The notes beneath the pieces are model-generated. The model saw nothing but the letters and a program-made list of their open reading frames with translations. It was not told where the DNA came from and did no database searches. From the NCBI RefSeq assembly GCF_021869535.1, contig NW_026262734.1, positions 96,663,285 to 96,727,284 of the forward strand: 64,000 nucleotides of DNA, read 5' to 3'. The DNA comes from Mytilus californianus (lineage: Eukaryota > Mollusca > Bivalvia > Mytilida > Mytilidae). Shown here in pieces: positions 26,601 through 36,100 of this stretch (its first letter is position 1; every line of letters begins with the position of its first letter). The translations under genes were made by a program, and so were the position numbers.

Positions 26601-29600
26601 TGCACAGTGTTAGCTTACTTGAATCTGACCAGGCTTAGTTCTACTTTCTGTTTTAAGGACCTTTCCAGATTCTCCTTTTTTATCAAAATGATACACACTT
26701 TTAAAAATTGATTGGCTGCTGTAATAATAACCAGAACAGAAGGTAAAAAGGAATGTTGTCAGATCCTTGTAAGCAAAGCATGGACACAAGATCTCTATTA
26801 CAATCAGATTAGTACTAAGTACCAGTCTTAATATGCAAGACAATCCTGTCAGTTTGATTTTAAGAAATAAGATTTTAAAAAAGCGAACAATATCTTAAAT
26901 TCAGATATTCCAATAAATTCCCAAATAGTCATCATGGAGTTGTTTTACTAAAATGAAAAAGTAAAGAAAAGTACATGTGAATTAACTTGCATATTGAGAC
27001 TGGTTTTAATGAAGTTGATTCTAAAATGCTAATCAAATTCTACCTGTTTTTCAGGTGACAGAGGTGGAGACAGAGGAGGTTAGTATATATTTTTTTGTAA
27101 TGTTTAAAAATAAGTCCTAAACAGGATTGTGAAAACGGTAAAAAGGAATATCAATTAAATTGTGTCTTGTTGGATTTATCAGACACCTGCTTCCTATATG
27201 CCAATAATTTTTAATGGCATGTGGAAGTTTGCTTCCCACCACATTTGCCACTTGTTGCAATTAATATTAAATTTTCAAATGCTTATTGGAAATGTGGCAC
27301 ATCTCTTACTACATCACCTGATAGAAAAACAACTTTACATTGGGTTACATTACATTTCAGGTGCTGGTGAAATGACAGAAATGATAGATACTATTTTTGT
27401 AACTGGATTGAATGAAGCCATCACTGAAGATGCCCTTGTTAATCATTTTGGAAGTATTGGTGTCATCAAGGTACATCTATAAACAACTTTTAAATGCATA
27501 TGTATAATAAAATATGCATGCAAATTTACAAAGTTTTTGCCTGAGCTTAACCTGTGAATATAGAATTATATTGCCACTGACTTAGGTACTAAAGAGCAAA
27601 GAAACATGGTATGCAATGTTTGTTTATAAGGAAGCAAGAATGAAAAATAACCTGTTGCATAAAAAGACGCATTTCCAAAACTGAAGAGACATCAAAATAA
27701 AGAAGTCAACACACCGTTCTCCTGCCAAAAATTATAATATTTGATTGCTGGTTTTAGATAAGAAAATATTTATTTTTTGTCAAAATTCTAAATTATTTGA
27801 CACTTTCTAATAAAAAAGATGTCCTTCACGAAAATGTTATTTTTGATTTCAACACTTAACATTGTTAAAGTGTTGATTGTGTTCTTAATTTTAGAAACAT
27901 ACATTTTCTATGTTTCATAACAATACAAGTTTCAAGTTGTATGTTTCTGTAAAAATTTATAGTCGATTGATAATTTTTGTAGATGGACAAAAGAACTGGT
28001 AAACCAAAGGTATGGATCTACAAAGATAAAATGTCTGGTAAACCAAAAGGAGAAGCAACCATCACATATGATGATTCTGCTACAGCACAGGCAGCTATCA
28101 ACTGGTTCAATGGTAGGTTTAAGTGAACAAAATTCTATAAAAGATTGATTTCTCATATCTTCATACATAACATGAGAAAAAAACAATCTTAATGTATAGT
28201 GAAGATGTTTTAGCAGATCCCTGACTTGAGAATATTGAAAACATTTATAGAAAGATTGTAGTTGATAAAATAGAAGTTAATCCTTGAGAGATGAAAGGCA
28301 CTCTAATTAATTAATTATGCATGGTTGTATTTTGAATTTTGTAAGAATTATACTTAAAATTAAAACTTTTATTTTATGGGTGGTTGCGGTCTTTAAAAAA
28401 ATGCGTCCAATGCCCCCTATGAGTAATTCTAAAACAGCCCTTAAAGAAATTTGTAGTGGACATTAAGGAAGTAATCCTTGATAAAAGTTAGATTTGATTT
28501 AATACATGTACGCTTGCATGATATGTCATGGTAGTTCTAATGAAAATCCAAGCACTTGATGATGTGATGCCACACTTGGTTAGGTACTGTTCTGTTGAAA
28601 TTTGTTTTCTTTTCATGGCTGTTTCATTATATTGGATGTAGGAGGTTATTCAAATTGTATAAAGTTGTGTAGGCTCTCAAAAATTAGGGTCCATCTGTGT
28701 ACAGTAAACACACCTTTAAATATATTTATTTTAAATGAATATTGTGCTTTTATAGAAAAAGATTTTGATGGCGGTATTATCAAGGTTGAAATAGCTAGAA
28801 GAGTACAGAAGAGCTTTGATACAAGAGGAGGAGGCCGAGGTGGCGGTGGAAGAGGTGGAGGTGGAGGCAGAGGTAGGAAATTTTATGTTCAATATTAAAT
28901 CCAGAAGTTGTCTCTTCCAGAATATGCATGAAATATTTGATGCTGGATGTGAGGAAATAAACAGTCCTGGAATCCTAACAGTATTATAACTATTACAACA
29001 GCAAGAATTTCTGAAGTAGGCATAGTGTAGACATTTTTAAAACTAGAAATGTGTCCCAAGATATGAATTGAGATCATGCATGAAATCAAGAAAAAAATGA
29101 ATTATTAACATATAGTTGTTGAGCTGGAGTTGAATTGATATTAGTTTATTATTTATGAGAAATCTGTAAATATATAAATTGGCAACTTGACTGATTCTTG
29201 CACAAATTACCGGACATTAAATACAAGAGACGGATAAAATGACTAGGGAACGAATTATTAAACAGTTAAAGACGCAGGTAATACCAAAAATTTCAAGGGG
29301 AATAACTAGCATTAGAGGCTGATCATGATAAACCCTATTTTTTGATTTCTAAATGTGATGGTTCAAGATGTTTAGGGCAAGCCACTGATACTTTTCAAAT
29401 TTGGGGATTTTACCTTTTAAAACACACTTTGTGGTAGTTAAGTCCTGTAATGAAATATTAAGTATGATTAGACCTCATGCTAGACATATGCATTTACAGG
29501 AGGTGGAGGCCGAGGTGGTGGCGGTGGATTTGGAGGAGGAAGAGGTAAGGGTAAAGTATATCAGAACTGCAATATTGTCATTTGTTTTCTTGTGTTGATC

Positions 29601-31291
29601 ATAACGTGCCAAAGTTCAAACTACTGGTTTTGAATACTAATTCTTCTGTGAATTAATTTATTGTTGTTGGCTACCAATTTTTTGGGATTGCAGAAAAAAT
29701 GTATGATAGTGAATATTGGTTTTGTGGTTTTGCCAAATTTACATATAATCCATTAGAAAATTCATGGTTTGTTTATACCCACAAAATCCAGGAAAAATTT
29801 GTGACCAACGAATTATGATGAATCCTCAGTATCATTATTTTCAAAAAAATTTCTTCATTTGATTGTATTCATTGGATAATTTGGCAGAGGCCTTACCCAG
29901 AGAGAATATAAAAGTATTTCAACTCTTATTACATGACATTAGCAGTAAATCTTATGCAGGACTGATATCGTACTGTTAGATTTTAAGTTCTGTTTCCTAT
30001 GAGCTCTCAGATTGAATGGTGGTTATTTGAGCTGCAAGTCACATACAGATTTTATTAAACACAGTTTTCTATGATATATCTAATAGTTACTCAAAATGTG
30101 GGAATCACATGTGTTGTGACCTTTGATTTGTCTATATTCAGGTGGTGGAAGTGATCGAGGAGGTGGAAGTGGTGGACCTTCCAGAGATGGTGACTGGACC
30201 TGTCCCAACGGGTAAGATATTATTTATATGCAGGAGGTGCTGTGATAATTTGATCCCTGGAGTGCATGAAGACAGTATTTTAAAAACAAGAAATTGTTCC
30301 TAGCAGAGAAGTTTTGGTGATTACATAGCAAAATCTAAATTGTTGGAAGTATTACTTGAAATATTCATTTACTTACAATGCCAACCTGGAAAATTTTATG
30401 CATTTGTGAAAAAAAATTTGTTCTATTGCAAAAGGCATAGAAATAATATAATATTGATCAAAAAGAGTGCAAATAGTCATTCTTGTGTATTCATGCTGAA
30501 AAAAATAATGTAAATATTTCTGTTATGTTTTTCAGTGATTGTGGGAACAACAATTTTGCCTGGAGAGACAGTTGTAACAGATGTAACACAGCCAGACCAG
30601 AAGGAATGGGTGGTGGAGATGGTGGTGGTCGAGGACGTGGTAGAGGAGGATTCGGTGGTGGAAGAGGTGGAGATAGAGGACGAGGTAGAGGTGGATTTGG
30701 TGGGGATAGAGGTGGACGTGGAGGATTTGGTGGTGGCCGAGGGGGCGGTGGTTATGGAGGAGATAGAGGTGGACGTGGTGGTGGTGGTAGAGGAGGCGGT
30801 GGATTTGGAGGAGGAAGAGATCGAGGAGGCAGACCTGACAGGTAAGACATGACTCTATGTTTCAACTGCTCTTTAGTGGTATAAAAAAGTATAGATGAAG
30901 CATTTCATGTATAAATTGATGTTGGTTTTAATATTGATATACATGAAATTAATGGGGAAAAATCAAAAGATTTTCAGATTTTGTGTTATTGAATCTGGGA
31001 CCACACATGGAAAATTGATAGTATTTATATTTTTAAGTTGGAAGACTTGTTAATCTTAAATTGTTTAAAATAATTATGGATAATAAATAATAAATTCAGC
31101 TTAAATGTAAGCAGCTTTGAAATGCTGTTATCCAGAGGAAAATATATACCACATATGCTCTTCATTATGAGTTGTTTAAAAAAATGTATTCTCTGAATAG
31201 TTTTAATTTACTGATATAATATGGATGTGTTTTTTTTCAATTTTTCAGACCTGGAGGTGATAGGGGAGATAGAAGACCAAAGCCATACTAA
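8683..31291 (+). CDS. FET-family RNA-binding protein (FUS/EWSR1/TAF15, cabeza-like), 17 exons, 533 aa
   Basis: Seventeen GT-AG exons join in frame to 1602 nt (533 residues plus stop), close to human FUS (526). Coordinates are in the exon entries. Domains: residues 1-~135 Tyr/Gln/Ala/Gly-rich with repeated YGQ and SYG-like motifs, a prion-like low-complexity region; ~135-260 Gly-rich/RGG1; 270-356 one RRM with RNP2 (IFVTGL, 272-277) and RNP1 (KGEATITY, 319-326), including the FET-type long lysine-rich loop; 357-412 RGG2; 412-434 RanBP2-type zinc finger with Cys415, Cys420, Cys431 and Cys434, spacing C-x4-C-x10-C-x2-C; 435-520 RGG3; and C-terminal RRPKPY, a PY-NLS read by transportin. By family knowledge it is a nuclear DNA/RNA-binding factor that couples transcription and splicing and forms condensates; RGG arginines are methylation targets. 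Only one FET gene is visible, consistent with the single invertebrate copy. Which vertebrate paralogue it is closest to cannot be settled here. Confidence 0.96.
9937..11486. mobile_element. TTAA-flanked foldback element in FET intron 1, split by a family A insertion
   Basis: The arms are long and nearly inverse: GGTTCATCATAACAAATGG at 9941 onward, and CCATTTGTTATGATGAACC ending 11482. The similarity continues inward for more than 200 bp, through 'ggcatccacta' and 'cttctgcag', up to a loop near 10165-10305. TTAA stands at both edges (9937-9940 and 11483-11486), as left by piggyBac- or Kolobok-type transposition. Family A copy A1 (10519-11460) interrupts the right arm. Without it the element is about 600 bp and has no transposase. 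Confidence 0.8.
10519..11460 (+). mobile_element. family A Helentron-like element, array-less copy A1
   Basis: It starts in a T-tract with TATACAACCGC, has the hairpin and GTCGTCGTC microsatellite, then 'aaattttacc...ggttcaataccac' repeat blocks and the family A tail (TGTGTCAGAAACCTATG, ACTGTTCAGGGTT), and ends GCATTTTAT. The subterminal inverse repeat is weaker here: ACAACCGC at the head, GTGGTCGTAT near the tail. It lacks both internal arrays present in A2 (35-bp and ~130-bp repeats); left and right blocks are joined just after 'aataataatgatatggt'. The intact opposite arm of the host foldback shows that it entered a T5 tract without a target duplication, as Helentrons do. Confidence 0.75.
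11714..11868. mobile_element. small TIR element (MITE) in FET intron 1
   Basis: The left end CAGTCTTCACGCTGAAC is inverted at the right as GTTCATTGTGAAGACTG (15 of 17 match). The flanks CGAGTC and AGAGTC look like a 6-bp target duplication with one difference. The interior has several 'gggcctgtaaa' motifs in both orientations. It is 155 bp with no coding capacity. Confidence 0.65.
12149..12179 (+). CDS. FET exon 2 (residues 6-16)
   Basis: A 31-nt micro-exon between acceptor TTTGCAG and donor GTAAGT. It encodes QYNYSAGGAP with split codons at both ends. The Tyr/Ser/Gly content fits the FET N-terminus. Confidence 0.88.
12736..12826 (+). CDS. FET exon 3 (residues 16-46)
   Basis: A 91-nt exon between TTTTACAG and GTATGT. 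It encodes a prion-like stretch starting NYNYGSYGAT and rich in Gln/Thr/Pro, and ends in phase 0. Confidence 0.92.
13150..13265 (+). repeat. interspersed repeat I, + copy
   Basis: The segment runs from about 'tgttgaaggctgtacagtg' through 'ttaacttctgtgtcatttgg' to 'gttgtctcattggcaatcat'. It is inverse to 5745-5835 and distantly similar to repeat H (2551-2652). It lies immediately before family A copy A2 in FET intron 3. Confidence 0.6.
14140..14375 (+). repeat. 35-bp tandem repeat inside A2
   Basis: About six copies of a 35-bp unit, TATTGCGCAATAGCAAGAAA followed by TCTTCAATTGCACAG. The unit is itself partly palindromic (TTGCGCAA). The same array occurs at 34015-34235 and 38870-39090. Confidence 0.85.
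14400..16850 (+). repeat. ~130-bp tandem array with a four-monomer higher-order period
   Basis: Monomers of about 125-137 bp share TCCAAAATTAAACTT, GTTTGATTT and GGGGTTCTTTGATATGC. Four types alternate: 'ccaaatctaaccgtg', 'ctgaatctaaacatgtgt', '...aaacatgtattt' and '...ttaccatgtattt'. This gives a period of about 520 bp, marked by AATTTTGGGTCC near 15016, 15539, 16061 and 16586. Both strands show long frames through the array only because the unit has few stops. Confidence 0.85.
17152..17272 (+). CDS. FET exon 4 (residues 47-87)
   Basis: A 121-nt exon between CATTTCAG and GTAAAT. It encodes a low-complexity segment with GYQQAGYTGY, AAGYGQ and ATYGQ, and ends in phase 1. Confidence 0.93.
17900..18108 (+). 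repeat. 27-bp minisatellite in FET intron 4
   Basis: Seven to eight copies of a 27-bp unit, TTTAGTAGGTCTTACTGGAC plus AAAAATA. Because 27 is a multiple of three and the unit has no stop, both strands carry repeat-encoded open frames (102 and 125 codons). No codon or splice evidence suggests they are used. The MITE at 18109 sits at its right edge. Confidence 0.9.
18109..18560. mobile_element. CAGGG-ended TIR element with 5-bp target duplication
   Basis: The ends are CAGGGCTTCCGAAT (18109 onward) and ATTCCGAAGCCCTG (ending 18560), perfect inverse tips of 14 bp. CTGTA flanks both sides (18104-18108 and 18561-18565). The element is 452 bp with no transposase frame. hAT-like tips with a 5-bp duplication are one possible class; I do not assign it firmly. 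Confidence 0.85.
19258..19329 (+). CDS. FET exon 5 (residues 87-111)
   Basis: A 72-nt exon between TTTTAG and GTAATA. It encodes AQAAQGGGQAYGVAGYGQQQ and ends in phase 1. Being a multiple of three with phase 1 at both ends, it could be skipped without a frameshift. Confidence 0.9.
19899..19958 (+). CDS. FET exon 6 (residues 111-131)
   Basis: A 60-nt exon between TTTGTAG and GTAATT. It encodes DQSAYGVTQQQDGASQYGQQ. It is also symmetric (phase 1 at both ends). Confidence 0.9.
20363..20632 (+). CDS. FET exon 7 (residues 131-221)
   Basis: A 270-nt exon between TTTCAG and GTAGGT. It shifts from Tyr/Gln-rich (YQQNTSSYGSSGGYGGQ) to Gly/Ser/Tyr-rich repeats and ends GGGRG. A GGT run near 20489-20508 encodes poly-Gly and may vary in length. 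It is symmetric, phase 1. Confidence 0.93.
20948..21005 (+). CDS. FET exon 8 (residues 221-240, RGG1)
   Basis: A 58-nt exon between TTTACAG and GTAGGT. It encodes GRGGGGGGGRDGGGGGYGG with phase 2 at its 3' end. It precedes the first of the two long, repeat-poor introns. Retaining that intron would give GGG-TAG immediately. Confidence 0.9.
23678..23747 (+). promoter_or_regulatory. two predicted RNA hairpins before FET exon 9
   Basis: Hairpin 1: CCTTGT (23678-23683) pairs with ACAAGG (23692-23697). Hairpin 2: outer arms CAGTATCG (23704-23711) and CGATACTG (23737-23744), inner arms CCACA (23717-23721) and TGTGG (23725-23729), loop TCT, with further pairs between them (23712-23716 against 23730-23735 with bulges) and at the base (23702-23703 with 23746-23747). 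Hairpin 2 ends 17 nt before the exon. Pairing was read by eye; conservation was not tested. A splicing-control role is an inference from its position. Confidence 0.6.
23765..23802 (+). CDS. FET exon 9 (residues 240-253), frame-shifting micro-exon
   Basis: A 38-nt exon between ATATTTCAG and GTAAGT. It encodes GGSRGGYSRGFGG, part of RGG1. Its length is not a multiple of three: splicing exon 8 to exon 10 gives GGG TGA at once, and exon 8 to exon 11 gives GGG TGC TGG TGA. It is flanked by 2759- and 3252-nt introns. Confidence 0.9.
26081..26304. repeat. 19-bp inverted repeat in FET intron 9
   Basis: The arm at 26081-26100 (GGATACCCTGTAACTCACCT) pairs with 26286-26304 (AGGTGAGTTGCAGGGATCC) over 19 bp, with one bulge and one G-U pair. 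The right arm contains AG|GTGAGT, a full 5' splice-site consensus, which the left arm would mask in RNA. It may instead be the terminal repeats of a small transposon; no target duplication is evident. Confidence 0.6.
27055..27078 (+). CDS. FET exon 10 (residues 253-261)
   Basis: A 24-nt micro-exon between TTTTTCAG and GTTAGT (a GTTAGT donor, weaker than its neighbours). It encodes GDRGGDRG and is symmetric, phase 1. Confidence 0.85.
27361..27470 (+). CDS. FET exon 11 (residues 261-297, RRM first part)
   Basis: A 110-nt exon between ACATTTCAG and GTACAT. It encodes the start of the RRM: TIFVTGLNEAITEDAL contains beta-1/RNP2 and helix 1, followed by HFGSIGVIK (beta-2). Confidence 0.97.
27983..28112 (+). 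CDS. FET exon 12 (residues 298-341, RRM centre)
   Basis: A 130-nt exon between TTTTTGTAG and GTAGGT. It encodes the FET-type loop MDKRTGKPKVWIYKDK, then GKPKGEATITYDD (RNP1/beta-3) and helix 2 ending INWFN. The long lysine-rich loop and the lack of aromatic residues typical of canonical RNP1 are FET hallmarks. Confidence 0.97.
28756..28872 (+). CDS. FET exon 13 (residues 341-380, RRM end and RGG2)
   Basis: A 117-nt exon between TTTTATAG and GTAGGA. It encodes KDFDGGIIKVEIARR (beta-4 of the RRM), then an RGG run. Confidence 0.95.
29500..29544 (+). CDS. FET exon 14 (residues 380-395, RGG2)
   Basis: A 45-nt exon between ATTTACAG and GTAAGG. It encodes GGGGRGGGGGFGGGRG and is symmetric, phase 1, so it may be optional. 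Confidence 0.9.
29632..29826. mobile_element. decayed MITE in FET intron 14
   Basis: 'gttggctaccaatttt' at the left and 'aatttgtgaccaacgaatt...gatgaatcc' at the right are imperfect inverse ends. They resemble the long-TIR element at 63406-63607 (GGATTCATT, TACCAATTTTCGTGG). It is an old, degraded relative. Confidence 0.5.
30142..30211 (+). CDS. FET exon 15 (residues 395-418, start of zinc finger)
   Basis: A 70-nt exon between TATTCAG and GTAAGA. It encodes GGGSDRGGGSGG, then DGDWTCPN with Trp413 and Cys415 of the RanBP2-type finger. The intron splits the finger between its first and second cysteines. Confidence 0.95.
30536..30841 (+). CDS. FET exon 16 (residues 418-520, zinc finger end and RGG3)
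   Basis: A 306-nt exon between TTTTTCAG and GTAAGA. It begins GDCGNNNFAWRDSCNRC, supplying Cys420, Asn424, Trp427, Cys431 and Cys434, then ARPEG and a long RGG/GRG/GGFGG tract. A second frame is also open through it, as expected from the GGN-rich composition; it is a shadow. Confidence 0.96.
31249..31291 (+). CDS. FET exon 17 (residues 520-533, PY-NLS and stop)
   Basis: Acceptor TTTTTCAG, then RPGGDRGDRRPKPY and TAA (31289-31291). The basic stretch ending in PY is the transportin signal conserved at the C-terminus of FUS, EWSR1 and TAF15. Confidence 0.96.
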
Positions 31292-32178
31292 ATCATTAGA
31301 CATTGACTTGAACATGACTTTTATTGTTGTCCAGATTTTATCTGTTTTACTATGTTTTTTTTATCATCATGGAGATTTGCCAGCCATTGTCATTAAAACA
31401 TCAACATCATTCAATTATACTTAAGATATCATGAGTAAAACTTTTATATTGTATTCTTGTTGAATGTTTTATTGACTTCACTTTTGTGGTGTCATTGATA
31501 AACAGCTTGAAGGCTTTTTGATCAAATATACAAGTAGATGTGTGAGTTAAAAACTAATGAGACAGCAATTGACCAATGCAAGCTAATTAGAGAAGCCAAA
31601 CAGATTGTGTTAGGCAAAACGCATGAAAAGAAAAATTCAAACCAACATTAGACATTTCATAATACAGATGTTTGGGTTTTTTTATGTCCTTTATACCCAT
31701 TGATTAAAATCAATATGATTGGTATGCAATAAGCTGTGATGTGTCTATGTAAAGAATTTTTTAGCGATACCCACAGGAGCAAAAGATGGTGCTCTCATGA
31801 TTTTGTTTTCAAAGCAAATAAAAATATATAAGAAAATGAAATTGTAAACATTGATAAATTGACGTTACTTTGGAAAATCTTCCTCCATGTCAGTGTGACA
31901 TATGCCATCCTTTTGTTAAACAATGTGAACAAGTTGTGTCTTTCATGTATGTATATAAATGCCAAGAAGAAGATTTGCAATGTATAAAGCTTATGTATAA
32001 TATGTTTGCCAGTTATTTCTATCAAACACACTCCTCACTAATGTAATATCTGCTTATGGAAATATTAACACAAACAATCTTAAACACAGCCAGCACTTAA
32101 TCATTTTATAAAGATGAAGTGGCCTGGAGTTGTATCACCAGAAGTCTTTCAATCCTTTAAAATGTCAAAATAGATTTT
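31292..32178 (+). other. FET 3' UTR and downstream
   Basis: No gene was seen here. A poly(A) signal AATAAA lies at 31817-31822, about 530 nt past the stop; ATTAAA near 31389 is an earlier, weaker candidate. The mRNA end cannot be fixed from sequence. Confidence 0.45.
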
Positions 32179-33132
32179 TATACGACCGCAAAAAAATTTT
32201 TGTGGTCGTATATTGGTATGACGTTGGCGTCGTCGTCGTCGTCGTCCAAAGACACATTGGTTTTCGCACTCTAACTTTAGTTTAAGTAAATGGATCTTTA
32301 TGAAATTTTACCACAAGGTTCAATACCACAAAAGGAAGGTTGGGATTGATTTTGGGGGTTATGGTAATAACAGTAAAGGAATTAGTGGCCAAAAATAAGC
32401 ATTTTTGTAACTTCCAGACATAACTTGTGTGTTAGTGTATGGATCTCTCTGACATTGTACCACAAGGTTCCATATCACTAAAGGAATGCTGGGATTGATT
32501 TTGGGGGTATTTGCCTCCAAATTTTAGGAATTAGGGGCCAAAAAAACAAGAATTTTTCTAGTTTCATGACAATAACTTGTGTGTAAGTGTATGGATCTTT
32601 CTGAAATTGTACTACAAGGTTCCATATCACAAAGGGAAAGCTGGGTTTTGAGTTTGGGGGTAATTGCCCTAAACTTTTAGGAATTTGGGGCCAAAAAGGG
32701 GCCAAAAAACACATTTTTTTCTAGTTTCCAGACAATAACTTGTGTTCAAGTGTATGGATCTCTCTGAAATTGTACTGCAAGGTACCATACCACAAAGGGA
32801 AGACTGGGATTGAGTTTGGGGGTGATGAATCATAATGGGGGTTCAAAAAATTTTTGGGGGGGGGATTTATTTTTTTTTAATTTTTTTTCTTTTTTTCCTT
32901 TTTAGCTCACCTGACCTGAAAGGTCAAGTGAGCTTTTCTCATCACTTTGCGTCCGTCGTCCGTAAACTTTTACAAAAATCTTCTCCTCTGAAACTACTGG
33001 GCCAAATTTAACCAAACTTGGCCACAATCATCATTGGGGTATCTAGTTTTAAAAATGTGTGGCGTGACCCGGTCAACCAACCAAGATGGCTGCCACGGCT
33101 AAAAATAGAACATAGGGGTAAAATGCAGTTTT

Positions 33133-36100
33133 TATACGACCGCAAAAATTGAAAATTTTTTGGTCGTATATTGGTATGACGTTGGCGTCGTCGTCGTTGT
33201 CGTCGTCGTCGTCGTCCGAAGACACATTGGTTTTCGCACTCTAACTTTAGTTTAAGTGAATGGATCTCCATGAAATTTTACCATAAGGTTCAATACCACG
33301 AAAGGAAGGTGGGGATTGATTTTGGGGGTTATGGTACCAACAGTTAAGGAATTAGGGGCCAAAAAGGGGCCAAAAATAAGCATTTTTGTAACTTCCAGAC
33401 AATAACTTGTGTGTAAGTGTATGGATCTCTCTGACATTGTACCACAAGGTTCCATATCACAAAGGGAAGGCTGTAATTGATTTTGGGGGTAATTGCCTCA
33501 AAATTTTAGGAATTAGGGGCCAAAAAAGGGGCAAAAAACAAGCATTTTTCTAGTTTCATGACAATAACTTGTGTGTAAGTGTTTGGATATTTCTGAAATT
33601 GTACTACAAGGTTCCATATCACTAAGGGAAAGCTGGAATTGAGTTTGGGGGTAATTGCCCGAAACGTTTAGGAATTGGGGGCCAAAAAGGGGCCAAAAAT
33701 AAGCATTTTTCTAGTTTCCAGACAATAACTTGTGTTCAAGTGTATGGATCTCTCTGAAATTGTACTGCAAGGTACCATACCACAAAGGGAAGGCTGGGAT
33801 TGAGTTTGGGGGTGATGAATCATAAGGGGGTTCAAAAAATTTGGGGGGGGGGGGATTTTTTTTTTTCTTTTTTTTTCTTTTTTTCCTTTTTTTTTTCTTT
33901 TAAAATTTTCCATTTTAAGTTGGTTATTTCTGATTAATATTTAAAAGCAAATAATAATGATATGGTAGGAGATACACACCAAACAGGATGTGTAAATTAT
34001 TATATAATAAGTATTGTGCAATAGCAAGAAATTTTCAATTGCACAGTATTGCACAATTGCAAGAAATCTTCAATTGCACAGTATTGCGCAATAGCAAGAA
34101 ATCTTCAATTGCACAGTATTGCGCAATAGCAAGAAATATCCAATAGCACAATATTGCGCAATAGCAAGAAATTGTCAATTGTACAGTATTGCACAATAGC
34201 AAGAAATATTCAATTGCACAGTATTGTGCAAAAGAAGATACTTCGTATAAATTGCTTATTTCTTGATCAATTTCAATGGGGTTTTATTCTTGAATTCTTG
34301 GGGTTCTTTAATATGCTGAATCTAACCGTGTATTAAGTTTTTGGATTTTGGGCCCCGTTTTTAAATTGGTCCACATTGAGGTCCAAAGGGTCCAAAATTT
34401 AACTTTGTTTGATTTCATCAAAAATTGAATTATTGGGGTTCTTTGATATGCCGAATCTAACCGTGTATTTAGATTCTTAATTTTTGGTTCTGTTTTCAAA
34501 TTGGTCTACATTAAGGTCAAAAGGGTCCAAAATTAAACTTAGTTTGATTTTAACAAAAATTGAATTTTTAGGGTACTTTGATATGCTGAATCTAAACATG
34601 TAGTTAGATTTTTGATTATGGGCCCAGTTTTCAAGTTGGTCCAAATCGGGATCCAAAATTAAACTTTGTTTGATTTCAACAAAAATTGAATATATGGGGT
34701 TCTTTGATATGCTGAATCTAACCATGTATTTAGATTTTTGATTTTTGGGCCCCGTTATCAACTTTGTCCACATTGAGGTCAAAAGGGTCCAAAATTAAAC
34801 TTTGTTTGATTTCATCAAAAATTGAATTCTTGGAGTTCTTTGATATGCTGAATCTAACCATGTATTTAGATTTTTTATTTGTGGACCCGCTATCAAATTG
34901 GTTCATATTGAGGTCAAAAGGGTCCAAAATTAAACTTTGTTTGATTTCATCAAAAATTGAATTATTGGGGTTCTTTGATATGCCAAATCTAACCGTGTAT
35001 TTAGATTTTTAATTTTGGGTCCCGTTTTTAAATTGGTCTACATTAAGGTCCAAAGGGTCCAAAATTAAACTTAGTTTGATTTTAACAAAAATTGAATTCT
35101 TGGGGTTCTTTGATATGCTGAATCTAAACATGTGTTTAGATTTTTGATTATGGGCCCAGTTTTCAAGTTGGTCCAAGTTGGGGTCCAAAATTAAACTTTG
35201 TTTGATTTCAACAAAAATTGAATATATGGGGTTCTTTGATATGCTGAATCTAAACATGTATTTAGATTTTAGATTTTTGGCCCAGTTTTCAAGTTGGTCC
35301 AAATTGGGGTCCAAAATTAAACTTTGTTTGATTTCAACAAAAATTGAATATATGGGGTTCTTTGATATGCTGAATCTTACCATGTATTTAGATTTTTTAT
35401 TTGTGGGCCCGCTATCAAATTGGTTCATATTGAGGTCAAAAGGGTCCAAAATTAAACTTTGTTTGATTTCATCAAAAATTGAATTATTGGTGTTCTTTGA
35501 TATGCCAAATCTAACCGTGTATTTAGATTTTTAATTTTGGGTCCCGTTTTTTAAATTGGTCTACATTAAGGTCCAAAGGGTCCAAAATTAAACTTAGTTT
35601 GATTTTAACAAAAATTGAATTCTTGGGGTTCTTTGATATGCTGAATCTAAACATGTGTTTAGATTTTTGATTATGGGACCAGTTTTCAAGTTTGTCCAAG
35701 TTGGGGTCCAAAATTAAACTTTGTTTGATTTCAACAAAAATTGAATATATGGGGTTCTTTGATATGCTGAATCTAAACATGTATTTAGATTTTAGATTTT
35801 TGGTCCAGTTTTCAAGTTGGTCCAAATTGGGGTCCAAAATTAAACTTTGTTTGATTTCAACAAAAATTGAATTCTTGGGGTTCTTTGATATGCTGAATCT
35901 TACCATGTATTTAGATTTTTTATTTTGTGGGCCTGCTATCAAATTGGTTCATATTGAGGTCAAAAGGGTCCAAAATTAAACTTTGTTTGATTTCATCAAA
36001 AATTGAATTATTGGGGTTCTTTGATATGCCAAATCTAACCGTGTTTTTAGATTTTTAATTTTGGGTCCCGTTTTTTAAATTGGTCTACATTAAGGTCCAA

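Noticed and set aside
30535-30852. 105-codon frame overlapping FET exon 16
   Set aside because: Alternate-frame shadow of the Gly/Arg-rich exon; the true frame carries the zinc-finger cysteines.
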